From Chromatiaceae bacterium (GTDB lineage: Bacteria > Pseudomonadota > Gammaproteobacteria > Chromatiales > Chromatiaceae), in NCBI GenBank assembly GCA_016880695.1, contig JAEHCY010000578.1, forward strand, positions 1 through 6,509: a stretch of DNA of 6,509 nt, given 5' to 3'. Every line of letters starts with the position of its first letter. Position 1 is the first letter of the stretch. Of the stretch, positions 1 through 6,317 are shown one piece after another. The notes below the pieces were generated by a model. That model searched no databases. It saw only the letters and a program-made list of their open reading frames with translations, and was not told the DNA's origin. The translations under genes and the position numbers were made by a program.

Positions 1-1145
1 CCGAACAGCACCCCCACCGCGGCGGAGAATAGAAAGGCCAGGGCTACGGTGCCGGGGTCGAGGATGAAGGGCACCCCGAGCAGGGACGACAGGGACAAGG
101 AGGTGCCCACGGCGAGGCCGATGCCGAGGATGCCACCGAAGGAGGATAGCACCACGGCCTCCACCAGAAACTGGAGCAGCACCTCGCTCTCCAGCGCACC
201 CACGGCGAGGCGGATGCCGATCTCGCGGGTGCGCTCGGTGACCGATACCAGCATGATGTTCATGATGCCGATGCCGCCCACCAGCAGACTCACGGCGGCC
301 ACGGCGCCCAAGAGTGCGGTGAGGATCTGGGTGGTGCCGGTGAGGGTGCGGGCGATCTCCTTCATGTCGGCCACGTGGAAGTCGTCTTCCTGGCCCTTGG
401 CGATATGTCGCCGTTCGCGCATCAACCGTTCCAGGTCGCCCTGAACGGCCTCGGTTTCGGCGCCGTCACGGGCGGACACCTGGATCAGCCCCACATCCTG
501 GTTCCCCGCCACGCGCCGCCAGAAGGTACGCAGTGGCACCAGTACCAGGTCGTCCTGATCGGAGCCCATGGCCGACTGGCCCTTGGCTCGGAGCACCCCG
601 ATCACCTGGCAGGAGAGCTTCTTGAATCGCATCCGGCTGTCGAGCGGGTCTTGGGTGCCGTAGAGCTCCCGGCGAACCGTCTCTCCGAGGATGCATACCG
701 AGGCCCCCGCGCGCAGCTCTCCAGGGGTGAAGGGCCGGCCCGAGGCCAGGGGCCAGTTCTTCACCTCCAGGTAGTTCTCCTCCACGCCGGTAATGCTGGT
801 GCTCCAGTTGCGGTTGCCGAACACGGCTGTTGCCCCCTGGGCACCCGAGGGTGCCACCGCAACCACCGAGCCCACCTCCCGGCCGATGGCCTTGGCGTCG
901 TCGAGCGCGAACTGCTTAGCCTGGCTACGCTGGCCGTGCCCGAAGCGCTGGCCGGGCCGAACCATCAGCAGGTTGCTGCCGAGGCTCGCAATCTGCTCGG
1001 AAACCTGGAGGGTCGCACCGGCACCCAACGTCATCATGACGATCACCGAGGCCACGCCGATGACGATGCCGAGGATGGTCAGGCTCGAGCGCAGTAGATT
1101 GCGGCGAATGGCGCGCAGCGCCATCACCAGCGCATTGCCGAGCAT
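1..1145 (-). CDS. MacB/FtsX-type ABC transporter permease, C-terminus cut by window edge
   Basis: Inner-membrane permease of a MacB-type ABC exporter, expected to work with the ATPase and adaptor encoded just upstream. The frame is open from ATG at 1145 to the window edge (381 codons plus two bases), beginning MLGNALVMALRAIRRN. Visible parts: an N-terminal amphipathic stretch and TM1 (about residues 21-41, including the typical LTxLGIxIGVASVI-like start); a periplasmic MacB_PCD-like domain (about 45-265); then TM2 (about 273-299), TM3 (about 325-350) and the start of TM4 (about 363 on). The cytoplasmic loop ERTREIGIR (304-312) after TM2 is a hallmark of the FtsX/MacB family. Relatives are about 400 residues, so roughly 20 are missing, including the usual PARRAARLDPIEALR-type tail. 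The start overlaps the ATPase stop as TGATG, with GGAGGGG nine bases upstream. The ATPase domain is not fused, unlike in E. coli MacB. Family is certain; the substrate is unknown. Confidence 0.95.
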   Translation of the reverse strand, partial: MLGNALVMALRAIRRNLLRSSLTILGIVIGVASVIVMMTLGAGATLQVSEQIASLGSNLLMVRPGQRFGHGQRSQAKQFALDDAKAIGREVGSVVAVAPSGAQGATAVFGNRNWSTSITGVEENYLEVKNWPLASGRPFTPGELRAGASVCILGETVRRELYGTQDPLDSRMRFKKLSCQVIGVLRAKGQSAMGSDQDDLVLVPLRTFWRRVAGNQDVGLIQVSARDGAETEAVQGDLERLMRERRHIAKGQEDDFHVADMKEIARTLTGTTQILTALLGAVAAVSLLVGGIGIMNIMLVSVTERTREIGIRLAVGALESEVLLQFLVEAVVLSSFGGILGIGLAVGTSLSLSSLLGVPFILDPGTVALAFLFSAAVGVLF

Positions 1146-1870
1146 CAGGTGGCCCCTCCATCGGCTGCCTCGCCATCGACCAGACCATCGCGGAAGCGCA
1201 AGGTTCGCTCGGCGTAGGCGGCAATTTCCACCTCGTGGGTCACTATCACCACGGTCAGGCCCTGCTCGCGGTTGAAACGCCGGATGAGGTCCATGATCTC
1301 GCGGCTGCGGGCGGAGTCGAGGTTGCCGGTGGGCTCATCCGCCAGCAGCACCGCGGGCTGGGTCACGATGGCACGGGCGATGGCTACCCGCTGCTGCTGT
1401 CCACCGGAAAGCTCCGCCGGGGTATGGGACGCCCAGTCGCCGAGCCCTACGGCGCTGAGTGCCGCCCGCGCCTGGGCCCGCCGCTCACCGGCCGGGACGC
1501 CGCGGTAGACCAACGGCAGCTCCACGTTCTCCAGCGCCGAGGTGCGCGCCAGCAGGTTGAAGCCTTGAAACACGAAGCCCAGGTAGTGCCGGCGCAGCAG
1601 CGCCCGCTGATCGCGGGTGAGCCGACTCACGTCCGCGCCCTGAAATCGGAAGGTTCCCGCGGTGGGCGCATCCAGGCAGCCGAGGATGTTCATACAGGTG
1701 GATTTGCCCGAACCGCTCGGCCCCATCATGGCCACGAACTCGCCACGCTCGATCTGGAGGTCGATCCCGCGCAGGGCATGAACCGCCGCCTGACCCCGGC
1801 CGTAGACCTTGGTCACCGCCTGGAGCGCGATGAGCGGCGCAGAAGAGGGTGCCGCTTGGGCTTGACTCAC
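1145..1870 (-). CDS. MacB/LolD-type ABC transporter ATP-binding protein
   Basis: Cytoplasmic ATPase that powers the MacB-type permease encoded next. It is 241 residues, the normal length for the LolD/MacB/FtsE-like ATPase family. Visible motifs, in order: Walker A GPSGSGKST (50-58), Q-loop glutamine in FQGFNLL (Q102), ABC signature LSGGQQQRVAIARA (154-167), Walker B with catalytic glutamate in LLADEPTGNLDS (E179) and the switch histidine in VTHE (H212). The ADEPTGNLD form is typical of this exporter subfamily. All catalytic residues are intact. The start is GTG at 1870 in a GTGA overlap with the adaptor stop, which implies translational coupling; only a weak purine run (GCGAGAG) precedes it. 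The gene's own stop overlaps the permease start by one base. Lipoprotein release (LolD) is less likely because the upstream gene is a MacA-type adaptor and the permease looks like MacB rather than LolC/E. Confidence 0.95.
   Translation of the reverse strand: MSQAQAAPSSAPLIALQAVTKVYGRGQAAVHALRGIDLQIERGEFVAMMGPSGSGKSTCMNILGCLDAPTAGTFRFQGADVSRLTRDQRALLRRHYLGFVFQGFNLLARTSALENVELPLVYRGVPAGERRAQARAALSAVGLGDWASHTPAELSGGQQQRVAIARAIVTQPAVLLADEPTGNLDSARSREIMDLIRRFNREQGLTVVIVTHEVEIAAYAERTLRFRDGLVDGEAADGGAT
1153..1159 (-). promoter_or_regulatory. Ribosome binding site of the permease gene
   Basis: GGAGGGG on the minus strand lies inside the last codons of the ATPase gene, about seven to nine bases before the permease ATG at 1145. 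It supports that start over the in-frame ATG seven codons later. Confidence 0.6.
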
Positions 1871-3162
1871 CGCTGCTCTCGCACCAGATCCACCACCAGC
1901 GGGGTTCCCGCTTCCACGGCGCCTTCGAGAATTTCGGTCATCTTGCCGTCGGAGGCGCCGATCTTCACCGGTAGCACAACCGGATTACCGTCGCGCAGCA
2001 CCCAGACCCGCCGCTCAGCCTTGCCGTGGGCATCGTCTCCCTTGGCGGAATCCGGTTTGCCGCGGAAAGGCCGCGGAAACAGCTTGTTGAACAGGCTCCC
2101 GCCCGAGGGCTGCGCGGTCTGCTCTTGGCGCGGTGGGGTGAAGCGCAGCGCGGCGTTGGGGATCAGCAGCCGGTCCTGCCGCTGGTCGACGGTGATCTCG
2201 GCGGTGGCGGTCATCCCTGGACGGAGCGAGAGGTCCGCGTTGTCCACCGACAGGATGGTCTGGTAGGTGACCACACCCTCCACGGTCTTGGCGGCGAAAC
2301 GAACCTGGGTGATGGTGGCATCGAAGTGCCGGTCGGGGTAGGCGTCCACGCTGAAGCTGGCGGCCTGCGCCTCGCGTACCTTGCCTACGTCGGCCTCGTC
2401 CACCGCCACCTGCAGCTCCATTTGGGCGAGGCTCTCGGCCAGGGTGAACAGCACTGGCGTCTGTAGTGAGGCCGCCACGGTTTGACCCGGCTCGATTTGC
2501 CGCTGCAGTACGATGCCGTCGATGGGGGAACGGATCTCCGCCTTCTCCAGCATGCGGCGGTCGGAGTCGAGCTGGGCCTGGGCCTGCACCACCTGGGCCT
2601 CGGCCACCGCAAGCCCCGCCTCGGCACGGGCAAAGGCGGCCTCAACGGTGTCCTGCTCCTCCCGGGAGGAAAGGTTGCGTTTGATGAGGTCCTGGACGCG
2701 GCGCTGTTTGTTGCGCGTCTCGATCACCGTTGCCTGACCCTCCTTTACCCGAGCGCGGGCCAGTACCAGGGCCGCCTCCGACTGGCGGCGTCGGGCCTCG
2801 AGCTGATCGGTGTTGAGTCGCGCCAGGATCTGGCCTACCCGCACCCGGTCGTTGAAGTCGACCGTCACGCTCTGGATGGTGCCCGAGATCTCGGTGCCCA
2901 CCTCCACCTGCACCACCGGCTGCAGCTCGCCAGTGGCGGTCACGGTGACAGTGAGATCGCCGCGTCGGGCCTCGGCGGTCTGGTAGCGGACGGTGGTCTC
3001 CTTGCCGCCGACCAGAAGGAACGACCCCGCGCCGATGGCCCCGGCCACGGCCACCACCCCAAGCCATAACCACAGGCGGCCGCGCCGGGCGGAGCCTCGG
3101 TCGAGGCCGAGGTTTCGGGTGACATCAGTCGCGGTGTCGTTATCGCTGTCTACCATGGCCAC
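1867..3162 (-). CDS. MacA/HlyD-family periplasmic adaptor (membrane fusion protein)
   Basis: Periplasmic adaptor expected to link the ABC permease to an outer-membrane channel. 431 residues from GTG 3162. An ATG two codons in (3156) is equally possible, and neither has a clear ribosome binding site. Layout: short cytoplasmic N-terminus, one membrane anchor (about 31-51, LWLWLGVVAVAGAIGAG), first half of the lipoyl domain (about 85-118, GTEISGTIQSV...VGQILARL), alpha-helical hairpin (about 119-204, rich in Ala, Arg, Glu and Gln), second lipoyl half (about 207-238, IRSPIDGIVLQRQIEPGQTV), beta-barrel (about 245-340, ending LRPGMTATAEI...LLIPNAALRF), a Pro/Lys-rich linker (about 343-384), and a membrane-proximal domain (about 385-425, RRVWVLRDGNPVVLPVKIG). 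The order matches MacA/YknX-type adaptors that partner with MacB-like ABC pumps, which the next two genes supply. There is no lipobox cysteine, so it is anchored by the helix. It lies 65 bases after the response regulator gene, probably in the same transcript. Confidence 0.93.
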   Translation of the reverse strand: MAMVDSDNDTATDVTRNLGLDRGSARRGRLWLWLGVVAVAGAIGAGSFLLVGGKETTVRYQTAEARRGDLTVTVTATGELQPVVQVEVGTEISGTIQSVTVDFNDRVRVGQILARLNTDQLEARRRQSEAALVLARARVKEGQATVIETRNKQRRVQDLIKRNLSSREEQDTVEAAFARAEAGLAVAEAQVVQAQAQLDSDRRMLEKAEIRSPIDGIVLQRQIEPGQTVAASLQTPVLFTLAESLAQMELQVAVDEADVGKVREAQAASFSVDAYPDRHFDATITQVRFAAKTVEGVVTYQTILSVDNADLSLRPGMTATAEITVDQRQDRLLIPNAALRFTPPRQEQTAQPSGGSLFNKLFPRPFRGKPDSAKGDDAHGKAERRVWVLRDGNPVVLPVKIGASDGKMTEILEGAVEAGTPLVVDLVREQR

Positions 3163-3227
3163 GGCCTATTGTCTGCCGGAGGGGTCCGACGGTGGGTTAG
3201 GGGAAGGCCCCGCCGCATCGGCTGGCG
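3163..3227 (-). other. 65-base gap between regulator and adaptor genes
   Basis: This is the only gap inside the minus-strand gene set. I see no sigma-54 element, no convincing sigma-70 promoter and no copy of the GTTGCA-N3-TGCAAC palindrome. It contains a small inverted repeat, GGGGCCTTCCCC on the minus strand (3211-3200), with no T tract after it. The gap is therefore probably transcribed through, making the exporter part of the regulator operon, though a weak internal promoter cannot be excluded. Confidence 0.5.
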
Positions 3228-4592
3228 TCAGAGGCCGTACTTCTTGATCTTGCGCCAAAGTGAGACACGATCGATGCCGAGAATATCCGCGGCGCGTGTC
3301 TTGTTGCCGCCGGTCTGCCCGAGCACCCAGCCGATGTAGTCGGCCTCCTGCTCCTCCAGCGTCGGCAACGTGGGTCCCTTGCGGCGCAGGGCGCGCACCT
3401 GGAGCTCGCGCAAGTCCTCGGGCAGATGGTCTTGGCGGAGCAGGGCGCCGTCCGCCAAGGCCACCCCGCGTTCGATGAGGTTGGCCAGCTCGCGCACGTT
3501 GCCCGGGAAATCGTACTCCGAAAGGATCGCCAGGGCGTCCGGGTCGAAATCCCGCACTTCCTTTCCAAGTGCCAAGGCGAAGCGTTTGAGGAAATAGTGG
3601 GCGAGCTGGGGCACATCACCCCGGCGCTCGCCGAGCGGCGGCAAGTGCAGATGCACCACGTTCAGACGATAGTAAAGGTCCTGCCGGAAGTGACCGGAGG
3701 CAACCGACTCGCGTAGGTCACGGTTGGTGGCCGCGAGGTAACGCACGTTTACCCGTACCGGCCGATGGCTACCCAGACGGGTGAGCTCGCCTTCCTGGAC
3801 CACCCGCAGTAGCTTCACCTGCATCGGCGGTGACATCTCCGTCACCTCGTCGAGGAAGAGGGTTCCACCGTGCGCGGCCTCGATCAAGCCCGCCCGGCTT
3901 TCCACGGCCCCGGTGTAGGCCCCCTTCTCGTGACCGAACAACTCGTTGGTCAGCAGATCTTCAGGAAACGCCCCGCAGTTGACTGCGATGAGTGGCTGCT
4001 CGCGACGCCTGCTGTGGTCATGGATCAGGCGCGCCAGCAGCTCCTTCCCGGTCCCGCTCTCGCCGGTGATGATGACGTTGGCGTCGCTCGGGGCGATGTG
4101 GCGCGCGGTGTCCAGTATCTTGCGCAGGGCAGGATCCTGGGTGAGGAGGCGCCGGCCCTCGCCTTGGGCCTCCACCCGCTCGCGCAGCCGTCGGTTCTCC
4201 CGGCGCAGGTGGGAGACCTCCAGGGCCTCGCGCACCAGGTGGCGCACCTCATCGATGCGAAACGGCTTGGTGAGGTAATGGAAGGCGCCTTCGCGCATGG
4301 CATCCACGGCCGAGGAGACGGTGGCGAAGCCCGTGATCAGGATCACCGGGGTTTCCGGGTGGTGCTCGCGGCAGGCACGGAGGATCTGCATGCCGTCCAC
4401 CCGCTCCATGCGTAGATCGGTGAGAACCAAATCGAATTCCCCCGCGGCCAGCGCCCGGAGGGCAGCCGCACCGCTCTCCGCACCACTCACCCGGTAGCCC
4501 TCCTTGGTGAGGACGTGCATCAGGTTACGCAGGGCGACCCGCTCATCGTCCACCACCAGGATGTGGAAGGCCTGCTCCTGTGGATCGTTCAT
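3228..4592 (-). CDS. NtrC-family sigma-54-dependent response regulator
   Basis: Cytoplasmic transcription activator of the AtoC/ZraR/NtrC type, 454 residues, full length. Receiver domain (about 10-122): acidic pair D15/D16, phosphoacceptor D59 in LVLTDLRM, T87 in ITG and K109 in LTKP, all as required for phosphorylation. AAA+ domain (about 150-385): Walker A GESGTGKE (177-184), sigma-54 contact loop GAYTGA (224-229; the usual motif is GAFTGA), Walker B GGTLFLDE (242-249) and FRQDLYYRL (302-310). C-terminal Fis-type helix-turn-helix (about 418-450, GGNKTRAADILGIDRVSLWRKIKKYG). The frame stays open upstream to 4850, but that part is kinase sequence in another frame. The true start is ATG 4592, where the receiver domain begins, with GGAG five bases upstream and an ATGA overlap with the kinase stop. 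Likely partner: the adjacent kinase. Likely targets: the two palindromes and sigma-54 promoter at the right end of the window (inference). Confidence 0.97.
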   Translation of the reverse strand: MNDPQEQAFHILVVDDERVALRNLMHVLTKEGYRVSGAESGAAALRALAAGEFDLVLTDLRMERVDGMQILRACREHHPETPVILITGFATVSSAVDAMREGAFHYLTKPFRIDEVRHLVREALEVSHLRRENRRLRERVEAQGEGRRLLTQDPALRKILDTARHIAPSDANVIITGESGTGKELLARLIHDHSRRREQPLIAVNCGAFPEDLLTNELFGHEKGAYTGAVESRAGLIEAAHGGTLFLDEVTEMSPPMQVKLLRVVQEGELTRLGSHRPVRVNVRYLAATNRDLRESVASGHFRQDLYYRLNVVHLHLPPLGERRGDVPQLAHYFLKRFALALGKEVRDFDPDALAILSEYDFPGNVRELANLIERGVALADGALLRQDHLPEDLRELQVRALRRKGPTLPTLEEQEADYIGWVLGQTGGNKTRAADILGIDRVSLWRKIKKYGL

Positions 4593-6064
4593 CGGCGCTC
4601 CGATGCTTCGGGGTAGGGCAGGGCGATGACGAAGCGGGTACCTTCGCCGAGCCGGCTGACCACGCCAATGCAGCCGTCGTGCTGGTCGATGATCTCCTCG
4701 GTAACGTAGAGGCCGAGCCCCGATCCATGCCCCACGTCCTTGGTGGTAAAGAAGGGATCGAAGATGCGCGCAAGGATGTGATCGGGGATGCCGGGCCCAT
4801 TGTCCTCCACCTCGATCACCAGCACCCGGGCGGTGCGGTGGGCGGGGCAATTGCGGCGCCCCGAGATCGTGCCCGCGGGTAGGCGGAAGGCCTCTGCGGA
4901 GAGGATCTGGGCGGTGATTCGGATCTGCACCTCCGCCCCGCCCGCCTCCTCGGCGTTCTTCACCAGGTTGACCAGGATCTGGTGCAGCCGCTCGGGATCA
5001 CCATTCGCTTGCAGATCATCGGGCACCACCAGGCGGACCGGGGCACGCTTGTGCCGCCCCAAGAGCAGCAGTGCCTGCTCCACCACCGGCCGCAGGGGGA
5101 ACCAGCGGCGCGCGAAGCCGCGGTCGCGGGAGAACGATAGCAGGGTCTGTACGATACGCCGGGCCCGCTCGGTCTCGTCATCGATCTGCCTGAGCCAGGG
5201 CAGTGGATCATCCCGGCTCCCTTGTCGGAGATCCTCCATGAGGATCTGGCAAGAGGAGGAGATGTTGGAGAGTGGGTTGTTGAGCTCATGCGCCACCCCG
5301 GAGACCAATGTGCCGAGGGAAGCAAGCTTCTCCGCCTGCAGGAGCTGACGGTTGCGGACGTCGATCTCCGCAAGCATCCGGTTGACCGCCCGACTCATGG
5401 AGACGATCTCCTGGTCCTGGCTAACCGGGTCCACCTGGTGGAAGCGACCCTCCCCAATCGCCGCCAGCTTGGTTTCGAGCCAGGCCATCGGCCTCACCGC
5501 CGTGCGGGAGAGGACACGTGCGGCACCGATTCCCAGCAGCACGACCACCACCACCGCGGCCAGGAGCCAGCTCTGGGCACCCTGCACAGCGGCGGCGAGC
5601 TGTGCCCGCTCGGAGCTGACCAGGGTCTCGGCCACCTCGGTTAGTTGTCGACCGAGCTCGCGCAGCCATTCCTGCTGTTGGGAGCGGTCCTCGGCTGGGG
5701 CTTCCGTCGGGCGAGAAAGCGCGGCGAGCGCGGCGCTATAAGTGTCCAGCAGGCCGTCAAGCTCGGCCAGGCGGGCATCTTCGATCAGGCTGGCAAAGGT
5801 GGCGCGGTTCTGGCTCACCAGTGTGTGGGACTTCCCGAGGAAGACCTCGGCGGTACCGAGATCGGATCGGGTGCCGTAGAGAAAGTAGTTCTTCTCATAG
5901 CGGCGCAGCTCGAGTACCGCACCGACGAAATCGGAGACGACTGTTCCGGAGTTGATGCGCTGGGCGAGATAGCGCAGGTCAACATAACCGAGCGTCGTGA
6001 GCAGGGCCACGATGGCGGCGAAGGCGTAGAAGCCGACGCTGATCTTTCGACGAATGCTGGGCAT
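4589..6064 (-). CDS. Membrane sensor histidine kinase, NtrB/ZraS/AtoS-like
   Basis: Sensor kinase expected to phosphorylate D59 of the regulator encoded next. 491 residues from ATG 6064. TM1 about 9-28; a mostly helical periplasmic domain of about 135 residues (29-165) with the motif RRYEKNYFLYGT (54-65), suggesting a four-helix-bundle sensor (inference); TM2 about 166-185; a HAMP-like linker (about 186-238); H-box GVAHELNNPLSN with phosphoacceptor H259; HATPase with N-box (N366, N370 in ILVNLVKNAEEA), G1 DNGPGIP (421-427), F-box IFDPFFTTK (434-442) and G2 GHGSGLGL (446-453). All catalytic motifs are intact. The HELNNPL box is typical of kinases paired with NtrC-family regulators. A loop of about 25 residues (about 388-412, with C406) interrupts the ATP-binding domain. 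A GTG at 6136 would add 24 residues, but they are not membrane-like and the next Met gives the usual short basic lead into TM1. The ribosome binding site is weak at either start. Confidence 0.94.
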   Translation of the reverse strand: MPSIRRKISVGFYAFAAIVALLTTLGYVDLRYLAQRINSGTVVSDFVGAVLELRRYEKNYFLYGTRSDLGTAEVFLGKSHTLVSQNRATFASLIEDARLAELDGLLDTYSAALAALSRPTEAPAEDRSQQQEWLRELGRQLTEVAETLVSSERAQLAAAVQGAQSWLLAAVVVVVLLGIGAARVLSRTAVRPMAWLETKLAAIGEGRFHQVDPVSQDQEIVSMSRAVNRMLAEIDVRNRQLLQAEKLASLGTLVSGVAHELNNPLSNISSSCQILMEDLRQGSRDDPLPWLRQIDDETERARRIVQTLLSFSRDRGFARRWFPLRPVVEQALLLLGRHKRAPVRLVVPDDLQANGDPERLHQILVNLVKNAEEAGGAEVQIRITAQILSAEAFRLPAGTISGRRNCPAHRTARVLVIEVEDNGPGIPDHILARIFDPFFTTKDVGHGSGLGLYVTEEIIDQHDGCIGVVSRLGEGTRFVIALPYPEASERR

Positions 6065-6074
6065 GACAGGATCT

Positions 6075-6089
6075 GTTGCAGATTGTAAC
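6075..6089. promoter_or_regulatory. Palindromic operator-like site 2 (distal enhancer candidate)
   Basis: GTTGCA-GAT-TGTAAC: two 6-base arms around a 3-base centre, with one mismatch from perfect symmetry. It has the same arms and spacing as the site at 6185-6199; the centres are 110 bases apart. It is centred about 211 bases upstream of the predicted sigma-54 start, and ten bases before the kinase ATG. It is probably bound by the Fis-type domain of the adjacent regulator (inference). Confidence 0.65.
6082..6087 (-). promoter_or_regulatory. Possible -10 element for the kinase operon
   Basis: TACAAT on the minus strand differs at one position from the TATAAT consensus. It would place the transcription start about ten bases before the kinase ATG at 6064. 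No good -35 hexamer is seen 16-18 bases upstream, so the element would need an activator or is chance. It lies entirely inside palindrome site 2, so a protein bound there would affect it. Confidence 0.3.
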
Positions 6090-6184
6090 GCAGGGTTTCT
6101 GATAGGAACATCGGTGCGAATCCGGCCGTTTCCCACTCACAACGCTCATCTCCGGGGTTTTTCGGCGCCCTCGGCGGCGCGGGC

Positions 6185-6199
6185 GTTGCAGTCTGCAAC
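6185..6199. promoter_or_regulatory. Palindromic operator-like site 1 (proximal enhancer candidate)
   Basis: GTTGCA-GTC-TGCAAC is a perfect palindrome with a 3-base centre. It is centred about 101 bases upstream of the predicted start of transcription from the sigma-54 promoter, within the usual 80-200 base range for NtrC-family binding sites. Together with the near-copy at 6075-6089 it makes a paired enhancer, which fits an activator that must assemble as a hexamer. Confidence 0.75.
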
Positions 6200-6237
6200 A
6201 TCAGCGGGTTTTCCGCCTGGCGGTTAGGCGCCAACAA

Positions 6238-6250
6238 TTTCAACGACATA
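6238..6250 (+). promoter_or_regulatory. Weak IHF-like site
   Basis: TTTCAACGACATA matches the IHF consensus WATCAANNNNTTR at seven of nine defined positions. It sits between palindrome site 1 and the sigma-54 promoter, in a stretch more A+T-rich than its surroundings, where a bending protein would bring enhancer and promoter together. The match is modest and could be chance. Confidence 0.25.
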
Positions 6251-6265
6251 GCACGCATCTACTAG

Positions 6266-6282
6266 TTGGCACTCCCTGTGCT
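6266..6282 (+). promoter_or_regulatory. Sigma-54 (RpoN) promoter facing right
   Basis: TTGGCACTCCCTGTGCT fits the consensus YTGGCACGNNNNTTGCW: the whole TTGGCAC block is present, and GC (6280-6281) lies exactly 12 bases after GG (6268-6269). The deviations are T for G after TGGCAC and G for T in the first position of TTGC. Transcription should start near 6293, 25 bases before the ATG at 6318. The promoter needs an NtrC-family activator, and one is encoded next door. Confidence 0.8.
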
Positions 6283-6317
6283 CCCAAGGAGGTGTATCGG
6301 TCAACTGAGCCAGCACG

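Larger units (their letters stand above)
6065..6317. other. Divergent regulatory region between kinase gene and rightward reading frame
   Basis: This 253-base gap separates two divergent reading frames. It holds two palindromic operator-like sites, an A+T-richer patch with an IHF-like match, and a rightward sigma-54 promoter, each listed separately. A compact hairpin (CCGCC-t-GGCGG, 6213-6223) also lies between the inner palindrome and the promoter. The arrangement, with paired upstream sites, a bend region and then a -24/-12 promoter, is that of an enhancer-dependent promoter. Confidence 0.7.

Noticed and set aside
375..1097. Long plus-strand open frame over the permease gene
   Set aside because: It is the antisense of a clear MacB-type permease and its translation shows no domain; long antisense frames are common at high GC. 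The same applies to the plus-strand frames at 1235-2266, 2482-3069 and 3870-4415.
3200..3211. GGGGAAGGCCCC inverted repeat as a terminator after the response regulator gene
   Set aside because: The stem has only four base pairs and no T tract follows on the minus strand.
4593..4850. 86-residue N-terminal extension of the response regulator frame
   Set aside because: It overlaps the end of the kinase gene in another frame, has no recognisable domain, and the receiver domain begins at the ATG at 4592, which has a suitable GGAG.
6065..6136. GTG at 6136 as the kinase start
   Set aside because: The added 24 residues are polar and unlike a kinase N-terminus, and the Met at 6064 leads directly through a short basic stretch into TM1. 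It is not fully excluded, because neither start has a strong ribosome binding site.
6221..6234. TGGCGCC-type match on the minus strand as a sigma-54 promoter for the kinase operon
   Set aside because: The distance from GG to GC is one base too short for a functional -24/-12 element.
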